The notes beneath the pieces were generated by a model. That model was not told the origin of the DNA. It saw only the letters and a list, made by a program, of their open reading frames with translations, and ran no database searches. The position numbers were made by a program, and so were the translations under genes. Shown here one piece after another: positions 34,610 through 43,447 of a stretch of DNA of 64,000 bases (position 1 is its first letter; every line of letters begins with the position of its first letter). Source of the DNA: HK1 sp965204915 (lineage in GTDB: Bacteria > Pseudomonadota > Gammaproteobacteria > HK1); contig OZ242023.1 in assembly GCA_965204915.1 (NCBI GenBank), forward strand, positions 5,084,001 through 5,148,000, written 5' to 3'.

Positions 34610-36260
34610 CCCGGCCCGTCCGATCGGCACGCGGCTCGCCGCGATAGAACCGGGTCAGATCCTTCGGGATCTCGGTCTCGTCGTAGACCCCGAGCGTGAC
34701 CCCCTGCCGGGGGGAACGACCACGCATTGCGACGATGTCCGCGTCGCTGCGGGTCGTTCGTTGCGAGAGCCTCAGGGCCCATCGGTAGAGCCGTTCATAC
34801 ATGATCGCGACGACGGCCCGGTGATCGGGATCGTCCCAGAGATCGACGAACTCCTGCGGGTCCGTCTCCAGATCGAAGAGCTGTGGCCGCATGCCCTCGG
34901 CATGCATGAGCTTCCAGCGTTTGTCGGCGATCATGAAGAGCCGCGCGGTGGAAGGGCTCCCGGCGAGCTTCGACACGGCAGGGTTGATCGAGTAGTCGTA
35001 CTCGCTCACGACGAACTCCCGCCATTCCGGAGATTCGCCCCGCACCCACGGCATCAGTGATCGGCCTTCGAGGATATGGGGCCGCGGCTCCCCGCCGGCG
35101 ACCTCCAGGAACGTGGGCGCGAGGTCGATGGCCTCGACCAGCGCGTCGCAGGTCGTGCCGCGCGTTGCATCGGCCTCCGGCCCCGGATCGCGGATGATGA
35201 GGGGAATCTTCACCGACGGCTCGTGGAAGAGGTCCTTCTCCCCCATCCAGTGGTCGCCGAGGTAGTCGCCATGGTCGGAGGTCAGCGCGACCATGGTGTC
35301 GTCCCAGCGTCCGGTCTCCTCGAGCCAGGCGAAGAGGCGGCCCATCTGGTCGTCGCATTGCGTGACGAGGCCCATATAGGCCGGGACCACCGCTTCGAGC
35401 ACCTCGTCCCGGCTGAACGCCCTGCCGATGCGGCCCTCCATGAACGCCTTGAAGACGGGGTGCGCTTCTTCGATCTCGCGGTGGTGCCGGACGACCGGGA
35501 GCATGTGCTCGGGCCCGTACATGTCGTTGTAGGGGGCGGGTGCGATGTAGGGCCAGTGCGGCTTGAGATAGCTCAAGTGCAGGCACCAGGGCATGTCGCC
35601 CGCCTGCTCCATGAACTCGATGGCGCGGGTCGTCATGTACGGCGTCTCGGAATCCTGGTTTCCGACCGCCGCCGCCTTGCGTGCGTTCTTCAGGAACCAG
35701 CCCGACGCCATCTCGTCGCCGTCGCGGGCGGCATTGGCGAAGTCGTGCCAGGGATTCGCACTGCGGTAACCCTTCCCGCGGAGATACTCGTTGTACTTCT
35801 CCGCCCCGTGCTCGTCATAGAACCCGTCCGGACCTTCGGGGCGCATCCCGTCGTCGCGCTCCCAGACGTCGAATCCGCATTGCTCGACCCTGGCTCCGAT
35901 GACGCTTTCGCGGCCGATGCCGAGGCGGGCCATGCCCTCGTAATCGGCCTTCATGTGCGTCTTGCCGGCGAGCCAGCAGTCCATCCCCGCATCGCGGAGA
36001 TGATCGCCCATGGTGTGCTCGCCGACCTTCAGCGGCACCCGGTTCCAGGTGGCGCCGTGCGAGTGGACGTACCGCCCGGTGTAGAAGCTCATCCGCGAGG
36101 CGCCACAGACCGGGCTCTGTGCGTATGCGCGGGTGAACCGGACGCCCTTCGCCGCGAGCGCGTCGATGTGCGGCGTGCGCAGATGGGGATGGCCGGCGCA
36201 ACCGAGGTAGTCCCACCGAAGCTGGTCGAACATGATGAAGAGGATGTTCTTCGCGGCCAT
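34599..36260 (-). CDS. Sulfatase / phosphonate monoester hydrolase-family protein
   Basis: A 553-residue type I sulfatase-fold enzyme. It begins MAAKNILFIMFDQLRWDYLG, with the metal-binding Asp, and has the formylglycine motif CGASR (about residues 68-72, PVCGASRMSFYTGR), TSDHGDYLGDHWM with metal-binding Asp/His, and GEKDLFHEPSVKIPLI with the catalytic Lys. CGASR is an acceptable Cys-type motif and needs a formylglycine-generating enzyme. The long form and GDYLGDHWM segment resemble phosphonate monoester hydrolases as much as arylsulfatases. No signal peptide is seen, so it is cytoplasmic. A start at 36377 would add 39 low-quality residues. Its position inside the lig operon suggests it desulfates an aromatic substrate. 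Confidence 0.82.
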   Translation of the reverse strand: MAAKNILFIMFDQLRWDYLGCAGHPHLRTPHIDALAAKGVRFTRAYAQSPVCGASRMSFYTGRYVHSHGATWNRVPLKVGEHTMGDHLRDAGMDCWLAGKTHMKADYEGMARLGIGRESVIGARVEQCGFDVWERDDGMRPEGPDGFYDEHGAEKYNEYLRGKGYRSANPWHDFANAARDGDEMASGWFLKNARKAAAVGNQDSETPYMTTRAIEFMEQAGDMPWCLHLSYLKPHWPYIAPAPYNDMYGPEHMLPVVRHHREIEEAHPVFKAFMEGRIGRAFSRDEVLEAVVPAYMGLVTQCDDQMGRLFAWLEETGRWDDTMVALTSDHGDYLGDHWMGEKDLFHEPSVKIPLIIRDPGPEADATRGTTCDALVEAIDLAPTFLEVAGGEPRPHILEGRSLMPWVRGESPEWREFVVSEYDYSINPAVSKLAGSPSTARLFMIADKRWKLMHAEGMRPQLFDLETDPQEFVDLWDDPDHRAVVAIMYERLYRWALRLSQRTTRSDADIVAMRGRSPRQGVTLGVYDETEIPKDLTRFYRGEPRADRTGRGHG

Positions 36261-36401
36261 CAGGCGTCGAGTACCCGCTTCTTCGTCCGGTTCTTCCCGG
36301 ACACGGATCTTGTCCCGGCCATCGTCCTTCGCCGATGGGGCGGTGAATTCCCACACCGGTGGTGTGGCCGCGGCCAAGCGTTCTGCTGCTTCGCCGCCGC
36401 G

Positions 36402-37352
36402 TCAGCTACCGAAGGGCAGGCAGCGCTCCAGGCGGTCGAGCGTCCACATCGCGCCCCGGCACTGCGCGACGCTGGCGTTGGGCTCCCGGTCCTCCCGGAT
36501 GGCGGCGATGAACTCGCGGTCGGCCAGCTCCACCCCGTCCATGGACACGTCCACGCCGGAGACGTCGATGGGCTGCTGCCGGCCGTCCACCAGATCGTCG
36601 TAGCGCGCGATGTAGGTGCCGTTGTCGCAGATGTAGCGGAAGAACGTGCCCAGCGGGCCGTCGTTGTTGAACGAGAGGGAGAGCGTGCATATCGCCCCCG
36701 AGGGCGCCGTCAGCCCGATGCCCATGTCCATGGCGATGCCCAGCTCCGGATGCGGCGGACCTTGCAGGATCCGGACGTCCCGAGCGAGGTCGCCGGTCTG
36801 GTACTGGAACAGGTCCACGGTGTGGCAGGCGTGGTGCCACAGCAGGTGGTCGGTCCAGCTCCGGGGCTGGCCCAGCGCGTTGACGTTGGTGCGGCGGAAG
36901 AAGAAGGTCTCGGCCACCAGGTGCTGGAGTTGCAGCTCCCCGGCCCGGATCCGCCGGTGCATCCACTGGTGGCTCGGGTTGAAGCGCCGCACGTGGTTCA
37001 CCATCGCGATCAGGCCGGTTCTCCTCTGTGTCTCGATCACCCGCTCGGCGCTCGTGAACGAATCCGCCATCGGGATCTCGATGAGCACGTGCTTGTCGGC
37101 GAGCATCACCTGTTCGGCCTGCCAGGCGTGCAGCGGGGTCGGCGATGCGAGGATGGCCGCCTCCACCCCCGGCTGCCCGAGGCCCTCGTCGAGATCCGTC
37201 GTCCAGCGGGGGATCCCGTACTTGCCGGCCACCGCCTGGGTGTGCTCGGCCACGCCGCCCACGATGGATGCGACCTCCACCCCTTCGATGCGCGCCAGCG
37301 CGTCGAGATGCTTGTGGGCGAACGCCCCTTCCCCAACCATGCAGATCTTCAT
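36402..37352 (-). CDS. ligC: 4-carboxy-2-hydroxymuconate-6-semialdehyde dehydrogenase-like (Gfo/Idh/MocA)
   Basis: A 316-residue Gfo/Idh/MocA oxidoreductase. The NADP-binding start MKICMVGEGAFAHKHLDAL and the ASPTPLHAWQAEQVM segment are typical of LigC, which oxidises the hemiacetal of the ring-cleavage product to 2-pyrone-4,6-dicarboxylate. The family EIPMA-type segment is present (LIEIPMADSF) in place of the sugar-dehydrogenase EKP motif. It lies 64 bases downstream of ligB on the same strand and feeds the LigI lactonase encoded further along. Confidence 0.85.
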   Translation of the reverse strand: MKICMVGEGAFAHKHLDALARIEGVEVASIVGGVAEHTQAVAGKYGIPRWTTDLDEGLGQPGVEAAILASPTPLHAWQAEQVMLADKHVLIEIPMADSFTSAERVIETQRRTGLIAMVNHVRRFNPSHQWMHRRIRAGELQLQHLVAETFFFRRTNVNALGQPRSWTDHLLWHHACHTVDLFQYQTGDLARDVRILQGPPHPELGIAMDMGIGLTAPSGAICTLSLSFNNDGPLGTFFRYICDNGTYIARYDDLVDGRQQPIDVSGVDVSMDGVELADREFIAAIREDREPNASVAQCRGAMWTLDRLERCLPFGS

Positions 37353-37416
37353 GAGTTCCGACCCCCTCTGTCGCCTCCGGCCTGCACGCGCTTCCGTTTT
37401 CCGGGCAGGCGGATGT

Positions 37417-38271
37417 TCATGAACCCCGGCGCCCCCCGTCTTCGAGCACCATCAGGCCGTAGGCGGTGTTCGAGGCCGGTACGTGGTAGAAACGGTAGAC
37501 CTCGTGGACCTCTTCGGCCAGCGCCCCGCGCATGGCCAGCCACATCACCAGTTCGATGCCCTCCGAGCCGGCCTCGCGCATGTACTCGACGTGGGGAATG
37601 CCGGCGAGCTCGCGGGGCGCGCTCACCAGCCGGTCCATGAACGCCCGGTCGAACGCGCTGTTGACGAGCCCGGCGCGCTCGCCCTGAAGCTGGTGCGACA
37701 TGCCGCCGGTGCCGAGCACCGCCACCTTCAGATCCTCCGGGTACGACCCCACGGCGCGGCGGATTGCCCGCCCGAGGTGGAAGCAGCGGTTGCCGGTGGG
37801 CGGCGGGTACTGGATGACGTTCACGCAGAGCGGCACCACCCGGCACGGCCACTTCTCGGGCTGGCCGAACGCCACCGACAGCGGCACCGTCAGCCCGTGA
37901 TCGACCGGCATCTCGTTGACCAGGGTGAGGTCGAACTCGTCCAGGATCAGGGATTCCGCGAGATGCCAGGCCAGATCGTCGTGGCCCTCGACCACCGGCA
38001 CCGGGCGGGGGCCGTAGCCCTCGTCGGCGGGCGGGAACTGCGGGGCCGTCCCCAGCGCGAAGGTGGGGATGGACTTGAACGAGAAGGCGGAGGCGTGGTC
38101 GTTGTAGACGACGATGCACACGTCCGGCGCCGCTTCCGCGAACCAGCGCCGGGCCGGCTCCACGCCGTCGAAGAGCGGCTTCCAGTAGGGCTCCCGCGTC
38201 TTGCCGTGGTCCACCGCGGCCCCGATGGCGGGGACGTGGGAGGTGGCGACGCCCGCGATGATGCCGGCCAT
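37417..38271 (-). CDS. ligB: Protocatechuate/gallate 4,5-dioxygenase, beta (catalytic) subunit
   Basis: A 284-residue class III extradiol dioxygenase. Iron ligands expected from the LigAB structure are in place: His12 (ATSHVPAIG), His59 (YNDHASAF) and a Glu at 237-240 (GSEGIELVMW), with acid-base histidines at about 125 (EMPVDHGL) and 193 (GGMSHQL). It opens the aromatic ring between carbons 4 and 5. The ATG at 38271 overlaps the TAA of ligA by one base (TAATG). Whether protocatechuate, gallate or a methylated analogue is preferred cannot be told from sequence. Confidence 0.9.
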   Translation of the reverse strand: MAGIIAGVATSHVPAIGAAVDHGKTREPYWKPLFDGVEPARRWFAEAAPDVCIVVYNDHASAFSFKSIPTFALGTAPQFPPADEGYGPRPVPVVEGHDDLAWHLAESLILDEFDLTLVNEMPVDHGLTVPLSVAFGQPEKWPCRVVPLCVNVIQYPPPTGNRCFHLGRAIRRAVGSYPEDLKVAVLGTGGMSHQLQGERAGLVNSAFDRAFMDRLVSAPRELAGIPHVEYMREAGSEGIELVMWLAMRGALAEEVHEVYRFYHVPASNTAYGLMVLEDGGRRGS

Positions 38272-38663
38272 TACCGTTCCCCCTTGCTGCGGTTGCCCTC
38301 GATGGGCCGCCCGCCGTCGAGCAGCATCCGCTTGAACTCCGCCTCGCTCATGCCGGTGCCCGACATTGCCGCCCCGATCCCCTGCATGGTCATGCCGTCG
38401 AAGGCGGCCAGCTTGAAGGTGTAGTAGATGTTGCCGCCGAGGCGGAGCAGGCCCAGCCAGTCGCGTTCCAGCACCGCCCGGCGTTGCGCCGGGGTCATCG
38501 GGTAGCGCTCCAGGTAAGCCGCCTCGTCCGCCCTGAAGGCGTCCCGGTTGCCGGCCTCGTTCAGGGACAGGCAGAACATGTTCAGGTGGTAGCCGTTGCG
38601 CAGATGGACGCTGTCCTGCACGTAGGTGCCGGGGATGTCGTCGTAGTCGCGTGGCGCCCGCAT
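38271..38663 (-). CDS. ligA: Protocatechuate 4,5-dioxygenase, alpha subunit
   Basis: A 130-residue small subunit, close to the 139 residues of characterised LigA. It shows DYDDIPGTYVQDSVHLRNGY at the N terminus and the family segments NMFCLSLNEAGNRDAF, LERYPMTPAQRRAVLERDW and GGNIYYTFKLAAFDG. It caps the active site of LigB. I use the ATG at 38663; 38723 would add 20 residues without family similarity. It is the first gene of the leftward operon ligA-ligB-ligC-sulfatase-ligI. Confidence 0.9.
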   Translation of the reverse strand: MRAPRDYDDIPGTYVQDSVHLRNGYHLNMFCLSLNEAGNRDAFRADEAAYLERYPMTPAQRRAVLERDWLGLLRLGGNIYYTFKLAAFDGMTMQGIGAAMSGTGMSEAEFKRMLLDGGRPIEGNRSKGER

Positions 38664-38739
38664 CGTTCGTATCGCTCGTCCACCGGTCGTCGGCCGCCCC
38701 GGTCTGCCGGAGAGGCGATTCATTGTTGCAGAGAATGCA

Positions 38740-38749
38740 TCGTATACAA
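38740..38749. promoter_or_regulatory. Possible GntR/FadR-type operator upstream of ligA
   Basis: On the minus strand TTGTATACGA fits the T-N-G-T-x-x-A-C-N-A pattern bound by many FadR-subfamily GntR regulators, which often control aromatic and acid catabolism. It lies about 77 bases upstream of the ligA start. No regulator gene is adjacent in this window, so this stays tentative. Confidence 0.35.
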
Positions 38750-38957
38750 GACCGGCAGGATTTCATGGACGATTTCGGAGAGATGGTGCGGCAGCGGATC
38801 GCCGGCATCGGCATCGGCTGGCCGGGGGCGTTGCGCTGCTACCGCGCGCGAGGTCTCGAAGTTTCCGCGATCGGCATGTAGCCGTTCGGCGTCCGCGCCT
38901 CGGCACTCGGGACGGATCCCCGGACCGCCTCGATCCATCCTCGACGACACAATGCTC

Positions 38958-38978
38958 TACATTGACAAAATCAATGTA
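38958..38978. promoter_or_regulatory. Inverted repeat TACATTGA-N5-TCAATGTA
   Basis: Perfect 8-bp arms separated by CAAAA. The left arm contains TTGACA, a perfect sigma-70 -35 box, but the expected -10 position has no good match. It could be a regulator site for the PanE-like gene, whose ATG is about 100 bases downstream, or for the lig operon. Confidence 0.4.
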
Positions 38979-39076
38979 TGGGAGGAAATCGATCGGGCAC
39001 CTTAAATACTCTTGATACAGACGACCGGGACCGGCCCCGGCAGTCGATCCCGGCGAGCCATGCAGGGGGAGTGGCG

Positions 39077-40138
39077 ATGAAGATCTGTGTCGTAGGGGCA
39101 GGGGCCATCGGCGGGTTGCTCGGCGCAAGGCTCGCCGCGTCCGGGGAGGACGTCACCCTCATCGCGAGGGGCGCGCATCTCGAGGCGATCCGCGCCCGCG
39201 GGCTCGAGGTGGCGATGAAGGACGGCGCCGTCGTGCACGCGACGGACGTCGCCGCCACCGGCGACATGAGGGAATGCGGTCCCCAGGACTTGGTGATCCT
39301 CGGGCTCAAGGCGCACCAGATCCCCCCCATCGCCCGCGATCTTCCCGCGCTGTTCGGACCGGACACCGTCGTGCTGACGACCCAGAACGGGATCCCGTGG
39401 TGGTACTTCCAGCGCCACGGCGGGCCGCTCGACGGGACCGGTCTCGACGCCCTCGATCCGGGCGGGGTGATCACGGACGCGATCGCGCCGGAGCGCATCA
39501 TCGGCTGCATCGCGTATCCCGCGGCCGTGATCGCGGGGCCTGGCCGGATCCGCCACGTCGAGGGCACCCGGTTCCCGGTCGGCGAGCTGGACGGCTCGGT
39601 GACGGATCGGGTGAACGCACTCTCCGGGACGTTGCAGCGGGCCGGGTTCAAGTCTCCGGTGCTCGACGACATCCGCTCCGAGATCTGGCTCAAGGCATGG
39701 GGCAACCTCTCGTTCAATCCGATCTCCGCGCTCACCCACGCGACCCTGGCCGACATCTGTGGATTCCCGCCGTCGCGGGACCTCGCGGCGCGGATGATGA
39801 CCGAGGCGCAGGACGTGGCGGGCAAGCTCGGCATCTCCTTCCGGGTGTCGCTCGAGAGGCGGATCGCGGGAGCGGAGCGGGTCGGCAGGCACAAGACGTC
39901 GATGCTGCAGGACGTGGAGTCCGGCAAGGCGCTGGAGACGGAGGCGCTCATCGGCGCGGTGGCGGAGCTCGGCCGGCTGACCGGAACGCCGACGCCGAAC
40001 ATCGACGCGGTGTGCGCTCTGACCCGCCTGCTCGGGCACGTCATCGAGGAGGAGCAGGTACGGATCGGGGCCGAGCCGCTCGCACCGGTGCTTCGAGCCG
40101 TGCCCGCATCGGCGATGGCCGCGAACGGCGGGGACTGA
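39077..40138 (+). CDS. 2-dehydropantoate 2-reductase-family oxidoreductase
   Basis: A 353-residue ketopantoate reductase-like (PanE/ApbA) protein. The Rossmann start MKICVVGAGAIGGLLGARLA, the GLKAHQIPPI segment (candidate catalytic Lys region), LTTQNGIPWW and the C-terminal KAWGNLSFNPISAL helix are visible. The ATG at 39077 has GGGGAG upstream; an in-frame start at 38978 is not supported. Length is above the 290-310 of PanE, and placement opposite the lig operon suggests a 2-keto acid or aromatic-derived substrate rather than vitamin B5 synthesis, but that is inference. Confidence 0.8.
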   Translation: MKICVVGAGAIGGLLGARLAASGEDVTLIARGAHLEAIRARGLEVAMKDGAVVHATDVAATGDMRECGPQDLVILGLKAHQIPPIARDLPALFGPDTVVLTTQNGIPWWYFQRHGGPLDGTGLDALDPGGVITDAIAPERIIGCIAYPAAVIAGPGRIRHVEGTRFPVGELDGSVTDRVNALSGTLQRAGFKSPVLDDIRSEIWLKAWGNLSFNPISALTHATLADICGFPPSRDLAARMMTEAQDVAGKLGISFRVSLERRIAGAERVGRHKTSMLQDVESGKALETEALIGAVAELGRLTGTPTPNIDAVCALTRLLGHVIEEEQVRIGAEPLAPVLRAVPASAMAANGGD

Positions 40139-40241
40139 TCCGCGGGTGGCGCTGCCGTTCCCGGACCGCCCGCCGGGGTCGACGTGCGTCGGAGGCCACG
40201 GCCTCGTTTACGAGGGCCGGATGACCCCGTAGATTGGCCCG

Positions 40242-41282
40242 ATGGCGGACCCGGATGCACTCGATCCTCGCGGCGCCGCGCTCGCGGCGTGGCTGCGCGA
40301 CACGCTGGCGACCTCCGCCGTCCGGATCGAGCCGGCATCGGAGGATGCGAGCTTCCGCCGTTACTTCCGGGTGCACGCAGGCTCCGGGACATGGGTGGCG
40401 ATGGATGCGCCCCCGCCGATGGAGGACTGCCGGCCCTTCGTCTCGGTGCTCGGTTTGCTGCGCGGCGCCGGTGTGCGCGCGCCAGCGCTGCACGCGGCGG
40501 ACCTGGAGCGTGGCTTCCTGCTGCTCGACGACCTCGGATCGCGTTGCTACCTCGACGTGATCGACGAGGCGAACGCCGACACCCTCTACGCGGACGCGTT
40601 CACCGCTCTGCTCCACATGCAGTGCCGTATCGGCTCCGGGCAGGTGCCGCCGTACGAGGAGCGGAAGCTCGGCGAGGAGATGGATCTCTTCCGGGAGTGG
40701 TTTCTCGTGCGCCACCTCGGAGTCGAGCTCGACGGCACGTTCTCGCACGCTCTCGACGAGACGTTCGAGGCCCTGGTGCGGGTCTGCATGGAGCAGCCGC
40801 GCGTCTTCGTCCACCGCGACTACCACTCGCGCAACCTCATGCACCTCGACGATCGCAATCCCGGCGTGATCGATTTCCAGGACGCGGTGGGCGGCCCGAT
40901 TACCTACGATCTCGTCAGCCTGCTGCGGGACGTCTACGTCCGCTGGCCGGAGGATCGAGTCGCCGGCTGGATCGACGCCTTTCACGACCGTGCCGCCGCA
41001 CGCGGTCTCACCGACGCCGGACGCGAGTGGTTCCGCCGCTGGTTCGACCTCACCGGAGTCCAGCGCCACCTGAAGATCGCCGGGATCTTCGCAAGGCTGT
41101 GGCATCGCGACGGAAAGCCCCGCTATCTCGACGACCTGCCGCTCACGCTGGCGTATCTGGCCGAGGCCACGCCGCGCCATCCGGAGACCGAAGCAGTCGC
41201 CCGGGTGCTCGACGAGCTCGACGTCGTGAACCGCACGCGGGCGGTCCGTCGTGAGATCGCCACTGCGGCCCACCGCCGGTGA
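40242..41282 (+). CDS. amgK: N-acetylmuramate/N-acetylglucosamine kinase
   Basis: A 346-residue aminoglycoside-phosphotransferase-fold kinase. The catalytic loop is VFVHRDYHSRNLM and the metal-binding segment is GVIDFQDAVGGPITYDLVSLLRD, both typical of AmgK, which phosphorylates MurNAc at C1 for peptidoglycan recycling. The N-terminal motif PASEDASFRRYFRV is the family nucleotide-binding start. The murU gene follows after 141 bases on the same strand, the standard pairing that makes UDP-MurNAc independent of de novo synthesis. Confidence 0.9.
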   Translation: MADPDALDPRGAALAAWLRDTLATSAVRIEPASEDASFRRYFRVHAGSGTWVAMDAPPPMEDCRPFVSVLGLLRGAGVRAPALHAADLERGFLLLDDLGSRCYLDVIDEANADTLYADAFTALLHMQCRIGSGQVPPYEERKLGEEMDLFREWFLVRHLGVELDGTFSHALDETFEALVRVCMEQPRVFVHRDYHSRNLMHLDDRNPGVIDFQDAVGGPITYDLVSLLRDVYVRWPEDRVAGWIDAFHDRAAARGLTDAGREWFRRWFDLTGVQRHLKIAGIFARLWHRDGKPRYLDDLPLTLAYLAEATPRHPETEAVARVLDELDVVNRTRAVRREIATAAHRR

Positions 41283-41423
41283 TGTGGATGCGGATGACGT
41301 GGCGAGGTGGATGAATGCAGCGGCCGGCCGGCACGTTCCGGTCTTCGGCCGGCACCGCGGGATCGGCGGCAAGCCATCGATCCGGGGTGGAGGATCGACG
41401 GAAGCAGGCCAGGTGCAGCGCCG

Positions 41424-42101
41424 ATGAAGGCGATGATCCTTGCCGCGGGCCGGGGTGAGCGCATGGGCGCCCTGACCGACCGCGTGCCGAAGCCCCTGCT
41501 GGAGGCCGGCGGCCGGACGCTCATCGAGCATCAGGTTCTGCAGCTCGCCGGCGCCGGTTTCCGTGACCTCGTCGTCAACCTCGCGTGGCTGGGCGACCTG
41601 ATTGCCGCGCGGTTGGGCGACGGTTCGAGATACGGCGTGCGCATCCGGTACTCGCGGGAGCCGGAAGGCGCCCTCGATACCGGCGGTGGCATCCGCAACG
41701 CACTGCCGCTGCTCGGAGGCGGCCGGTTCATCGCCGTCAACGCCGACGTCCGGAGCGATCATCCCTTCGAGACCCTGCGCGACGCGAGCGCCGGCGATGC
41801 GCACGTCGTGCTCGTCGACAACCCCGCCCACCATCGGAGCGGAGACTTCGGGCTCGCGCCGGACGGGAAGGTCGTCGAGTCGAAGCGGGACCGGCTCACG
41901 TTCAGCGGCATCGGCTGCTACCACCCCCGACTGTTCGGCGCCCGCCGGAGCGGACGGTTTCCGCTCGTCTCGGTGCTCCGCGATGCGATGGAGGCCGGGA
42001 CCCTCTACGGCGAGCACCATCGGGGAGAATGGATCGACGTGGGCACGCCGGACCGGCTCGCGGCCCTCGATCGCAGGCTCCGCTCCCGGCGCCCGGGCTG
42101 A
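41424..42101 (+). CDS. murU: N-acetylmuramate 1-phosphate uridylyltransferase
   Basis: A 225-residue nucleotidyltransferase. MKAMILAAGRGERMGALTD holds the G-x-G-x-R-M nucleotide-binding signature, followed by VPKPLLEAGG with its catalytic Lys, and GALDTGGGIRNALPLL and FIAVNADV as in MurU. It converts MurNAc-1-phosphate to UDP-MurNAc. The ATG at 41424 gives the exact family start. It pairs with amgK upstream. Confidence 0.9.
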   Translation: MKAMILAAGRGERMGALTDRVPKPLLEAGGRTLIEHQVLQLAGAGFRDLVVNLAWLGDLIAARLGDGSRYGVRIRYSREPEGALDTGGGIRNALPLLGGGRFIAVNADVRSDHPFETLRDASAGDAHVVLVDNPAHHRSGDFGLAPDGKVVESKRDRLTFSGIGCYHPRLFGARRSGRFPLVSVLRDAMEAGTLYGEHHRGEWIDVGTPDRLAALDRRLRSRRPG

Positions 42102-42136
42102 GACGCCGGATCGCGTCCCAGCCCGCCGCCGCTCCA

Positions 42137-42433
42137 TCATTCGACAGCGCCGGATTCGGAGGCGCCGGCGATTAGCCGATCGCGGTTCCTCTCGACGGTC
42201 TTCGCGCCGATCCCCCGTACCTGCGCAAGCTGATCGACGGAGGAGAACGCGCCGTGCCGCTCTCGATAGAGCACGATTGCCTGGGCGCGCTTGATGCCGA
42301 CGCCGTGAATGGCTTCCGCCAGCACTTCCGCGCTCGCAGTGTTGATGTCGACCTTGCCGGACGGATCGGCCCCGAGCACGAGGCTCGACAGCGCGAACAT
42401 GACGGCCGTCACCAGATGCTTCCACGTAGACAT
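42137..42433 (-). CDS. ComEA-type helix-hairpin-helix protein
   Basis: A 98-residue exported protein with a signal peptide (about residues 1-22, ending LVLGAD) followed by two helix-hairpin-helix motifs: KVDINTASAEVLAEAIHGVGIKRAQAI and DQLAQVRGIGAKTVERNRDRL (shown in part). ComEA relatives bind DNA in the periplasm during natural transformation; the short free-standing form is common in gammaproteobacteria. GAGGGA lies seven bases before the ATG at 42433. No other competence genes are nearby. Confidence 0.85.
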   Translation of the reverse strand: MSTWKHLVTAVMFALSSLVLGADPSGKVDINTASAEVLAEAIHGVGIKRAQAIVLYRERHGAFSSVDQLAQVRGIGAKTVERNRDRLIAGASESGAVE

Positions 42434-42507
42434 GGCGATGTCCCTCGTTGCTGATGAAAAAGCCCCACCGTGAGTGCCCGGATCGGGCTTGAGGGACAAG
42501 GCTAGCC

Positions 42508-42523
42508 GGAGCCTTTCGGCTCC
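42508..42523 (-). terminator. Small hairpin between HAD gene and comEA-like gene
   Basis: GGAGCC and GGCTCC form a perfect 6-bp stem with a four-base loop (GAAA on the minus strand), about 70 bases past the HAD phosphatase stop. No U tract follows, so termination is uncertain. Confidence 0.35.
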
Positions 42524-42590
42524 CGCGACGGGCCTGGACGCCGCCGTGTGTAGGCGCGCGCCGCGGCGGGTGTAGGCCGACGGTGCGGGA

Positions 42591-43277
42591 TCAGCTCCAA
42601 GCGTCGACGATGGAGACGAGGGCGGCGAGGGTACGGATCTCGGCGTCCGGTGGAGCCTCGTGCGGCCAAAGGTGTCCTTGGGGGTTCATCCACACGGTGC
42701 GCAGCCCCAGGGCGGCGGCGCCCGCCACATCGCGCATCGGGTCGTCACCGACGTGCACGACGCTCTCGGGTGAGGCGCCGGCCGCGTTCAGCGCGAACTC
42801 GAAGATGGCGGAATCGGGCTTCGCCGCCCCCGCCTCGGCCGGTGTCACCACGAAGTCGAAGTGATGCCCGATCCCGATATGGTGCACGTCGGCATTGCCG
42901 TTGGTGATTGCTCCGATCGAGTACCGCTCACCGAGCGTCCCCAGCACGCGGATCACGTCGTCGAAGAGGGTGACTGCGTTGCGGTGCTCCCGGAACACCC
43001 GGAACCCTGCCTCGGCGAGGTCCGGTTCGTAACCCCACTCCCGGAGCAGAGATTCGAGCCAGAGGATGCGGGCGCGGGTGAGGTCGTGGCGGATCTCGGG
43101 GATCGACGCATAGTGCGCATGCCGGTGGACGGAGAGGGCGTCTCGCGAGTGGGTGCGCGCGATGTCGGGACAGGCACGCTCGATCCATTCGTAGAGCCGT
43201 GCCTCGGCGTTCGCGAGTACGGATCCCGACTCCCACAGCGTATCGTCGAGATCGAAAGTGACACAGGTAATCGCCAT
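42591..43277 (-). CDS. HAD-superfamily hydrolase
   Basis: A 228-residue phosphatase of the haloacid dehalogenase superfamily. Motif I is TFDLDDTLWE with the nucleophilic Asp, motif II AITNGNADV, motif III Lys in GAAKPDSAIFEF and motif IV HVGDDPMRDVAGAAALG. An alpha-helical cap lies between motifs I and II. The set resembles YigB/YjjG-type phosphatases of small nucleotides or flavin precursors; substrate is not determined. A GAGGGGG ribosome site lies just upstream. Confidence 0.88.
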   Translation of the reverse strand: MAITCVTFDLDDTLWESGSVLANAEARLYEWIERACPDIARTHSRDALSVHRHAHYASIPEIRHDLTRARILWLESLLREWGYEPDLAEAGFRVFREHRNAVTLFDDVIRVLGTLGERYSIGAITNGNADVHHIGIGHHFDFVVTPAEAGAAKPDSAIFEFALNAAGASPESVVHVGDDPMRDVAGAAALGLRTVWMNPQGHLWPHEAPPDAEIRTLAALVSIVDAWS

Positions 43278-43447
43278 TGCCCCCTCTCATCGGTAGCCCG
43301 CGGCGGGCGGGGCGGGCGGCCGTCCGTACCACCGGCCCTCGGCGCCCAACGCCGGCCTCCCGATCTGCGGTTCCCCCTCCCTCCGATGCCCCGGCCTCCG
43401 GCCTCACGGCCTCGGCGGCGCCGAATCACCGGCCCGGACGGACTCGA

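Larger units (their letters stand above)
38664..39076. other. Divergent control region between ligA and the PanE-like gene
   Basis: No gene is supported in these 413 bases. They hold a GntR-type half-palindrome at 38740-38749 and an 8-bp inverted repeat containing TTGACA at 38958-38978, and must carry promoters for both directions. AT content is higher around 38945-39020 than in flanking genes, as expected of a promoter. Confidence 0.5.
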
